Positions 58,501 through 60,000 of a stretch of 60,000 nt of DNA are shown in pieces. The DNA is from Polytrichum commune (taxonomy: Eukaryota; Streptophyta; Polytrichopsida; Polytrichales; Polytrichaceae). The notes below the pieces were generated by a model. The model saw only the letters and a list, made by a program, of their open reading frames with translations. It ran no database searches and was not told the DNA's origin. Position numbers and translations under genes: made by a program. The stretch covers positions 6,574,001 to 6,634,000 of the forward strand of contig OX485804.1 of assembly GCA_950295325.1 (NCBI GenBank). The letters are read 5' to 3'. Within the stretch, counting starts at the first letter, position 1; each line of letters starts with the position of its first letter.

Positions 58501-60000
58501 CTGGAGTTCACATTAAGAATTGCTGGAAACTGATGACTATTCTTGGTCGAGAGGGATTTCTAGCATACAAGCGTACCTCTCATTCATCCAACACAAAAAC
58601 CTAACCCCCTACAGGCTTGTGTCCAAATCATCTCAAAATTGGGTCACGTAACTATTTTGGATAGAGGAGAAGGACACTCATATGCAATATTTTCCTCTCA
58701 CCTTATTGCAACTAACACACAGTCAAGAGCAAGTGGTAAACAAACTGATATGATGATCCAATTGCCAACAAGATGAATGGTTTCTGAAGAACTGAACCTC
58801 TAGTAGGTAATGCAAGTCATTTTGAAACCTGAATCAACATTCGCATCCAGAGAGCGATTCTACAAAATCCATCTAGTGTACACAAGCAGCATGCCTATAA
58901 GACTCTATAAAGTAGACTACCACTGTAAACATCCAGGATGTGTGGATGTTCTATCGCAATTTGGAGATATTTGTGTCTCCGGGCTCTGGACACAACAAAA
59001 CTCCGAAAAAGTCTGCAACCAAGCACTACTTCCATTTGATCTGGATGGTTTCCAAAGGTTTGCATAAACAGAGACAGGGTGACTCGTGTCATGGCATCAC
59101 AATTTTGCAGGTGGATCGGTATTGGAAGTAATTCTCACCCTGCAGCAATAGTCAGTAAATGGAATTGATTCTGAAAGACATGTTTTAAATCACTATTAAC
59201 TTCCTGAACGAAGTGTACAAGAATCCCTTTGTCATTACCTCAATCTTAGAAATATAGGTTTATATACCTATGAATGAATCAGTTGTCTGCATCTTCTATC
59301 AGGTAATGATAACACTATGTAGGGAAATCATCCACCCAAACCTTTTGAGTGAGCTCAACCTGAGTCTCCTAAATCCTTGAAGCCCAACGGCCAAGAATCC
59401 ACATGTGCAAGAAATCTCCAACGTAAGAAAACATTATGGAGATTGCCATTGAGGTAGACCTGTATAAAGTGAGGTAAACAGATATCTATTGAGATTTGTG
59501 CTGGAATGAAACTCTAAATCCTCATGATGAACAAATGAGCAGTACCTACTCTTTCTTAAGTGAAGAGCTCATATACATTGGTCGTGTTCTCCTCTTTCCA
59601 CAGAGACAAGTAGCAAAATAGAAATCCAGTTCTGCACATTGTGATCGTTTTCAGTCACCTCTATCTCAGAAAATTGCAATTGGAGTTAATTTGGAACTTG
59701 GCAAACATTCACTTTTGCTGTGTGGAACTAGAGCATGATAACAGAGAGAGATGCCTTAGCTGTTTTCCCCAAAGGTGCCTTGGCTGTTAGCAGCAGTGTA
59801 AGAAAATTATCAGCAATAGAAAAGGATCCCAGTGTTGTGTGACAAGAAAACTCGACACAGCCAAAGAAATGAAAGTGCACTACACAAATATCGTACACTC
59901 CTGAATCCTTTGTGGTGTTGAGCTTTCTTGTCAAGTACTACAACCTATCGAATGGTATTGTGTGCCCAACTTATTCCTTTATGAATTGCTGTTGTATGGA
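55561..60000. other. Unassigned 4.4 kb, mixed composition
   Basis: Higher complexity than the AT-rich repeats but no convincing exon chain. ACAACA.CACCAGTGAAAAGC, ACATCA..GAGG..AATTGAAGG recurs at 55935-55985 and 58418-58460. 57555-57615 matches 24100-24165. 58550-58720 carries an R2-type end (ACAAGCGTACCTCTCATTCA, TCCAACACAAAAACC). Frames at 56048-56404 (+) and 57026-57442 (+) have no motif. 57845-58057 (-) looks protein-like (YVRWILKQNGILEVVEK) and may be an old LINE piece. Confidence 0.35.

Overview
This window looks like nuclear DNA from a plant, and it is repeat-rich, AT-rich and gene-poor. The evidence is one long intron-containing gene with GT/AG splice sites, many small terminal-inverted-repeat elements (MITEs) of several superfamilies, palindromic foldback elements, minisatellites and decayed retroelement pieces. 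No prokaryotic gene organisation is present. The C-terminal motif of the gene and the style of the transposon protein suggest a land plant, possibly a seedless one. I cannot name the species.

Layout. Positions 1-5.35 kb: a minisatellite is interrupted by a 4.6 kb element (310-4920) flanked by GGGAC on both sides. The element carries a TATA promoter, an AACGG-rich upstream region, two leader hairpins and one long minus-strand reading frame. That frame has two in-frame TAG codons and is split by a 561-bp hAT-type MITE (2043-2603, 8-bp target duplication). Positions 5.35-14 kb: AT-rich repeats, a foldback, a 4.1 kb inverted-repeat pair enclosing a five-unit tandem repeat, and copies of a dispersed repeat. 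Positions 14.0-22.3 kb: the only convincing host gene, on the minus strand. It has seven coding exons whose phases all agree, giving a predicted 1,052-residue serine-rich basic protein with an AT-hook-like motif, plus a 2.4 kb 5'UTR intron containing a four-unit tandem repeat. Positions 22.3-36.9 kb: dispersed repeats, an 89-bp tandem array and MITEs.

Positions 36.9-39.8 kb: inverted repeat copies enclose two phase-compatible exons of an unrecognised gene and a ~175-bp tandem array. The array is split by an 816-bp hAT-type element holding a very G-rich tract. Positions 39.9-46.4 kb: a cluster of MITEs with readable target duplications (TA-flanked palindromes, TTA-flanked element, a 3-copy TNA-flanked family), including a palindrome nested in an older element. 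Positions 48.3-51.2 kb: probable remnant of a large LTR-type retroelement. Positions 51.6-52.8 kb: two related foldbacks. Positions 53-60 kb: mostly unassigned, with a zinc-finger reverse-transcriptase tail remnant near 55.4 kb.

The most interesting material is (a) the 310-4920 element and its nested history, (b) the uncharacterised 1,052-aa gene, and (c) the two captured exons at 37.2-37.7 kb. All spliced models were built by hand from splice signals and reading phase, without transcript data.
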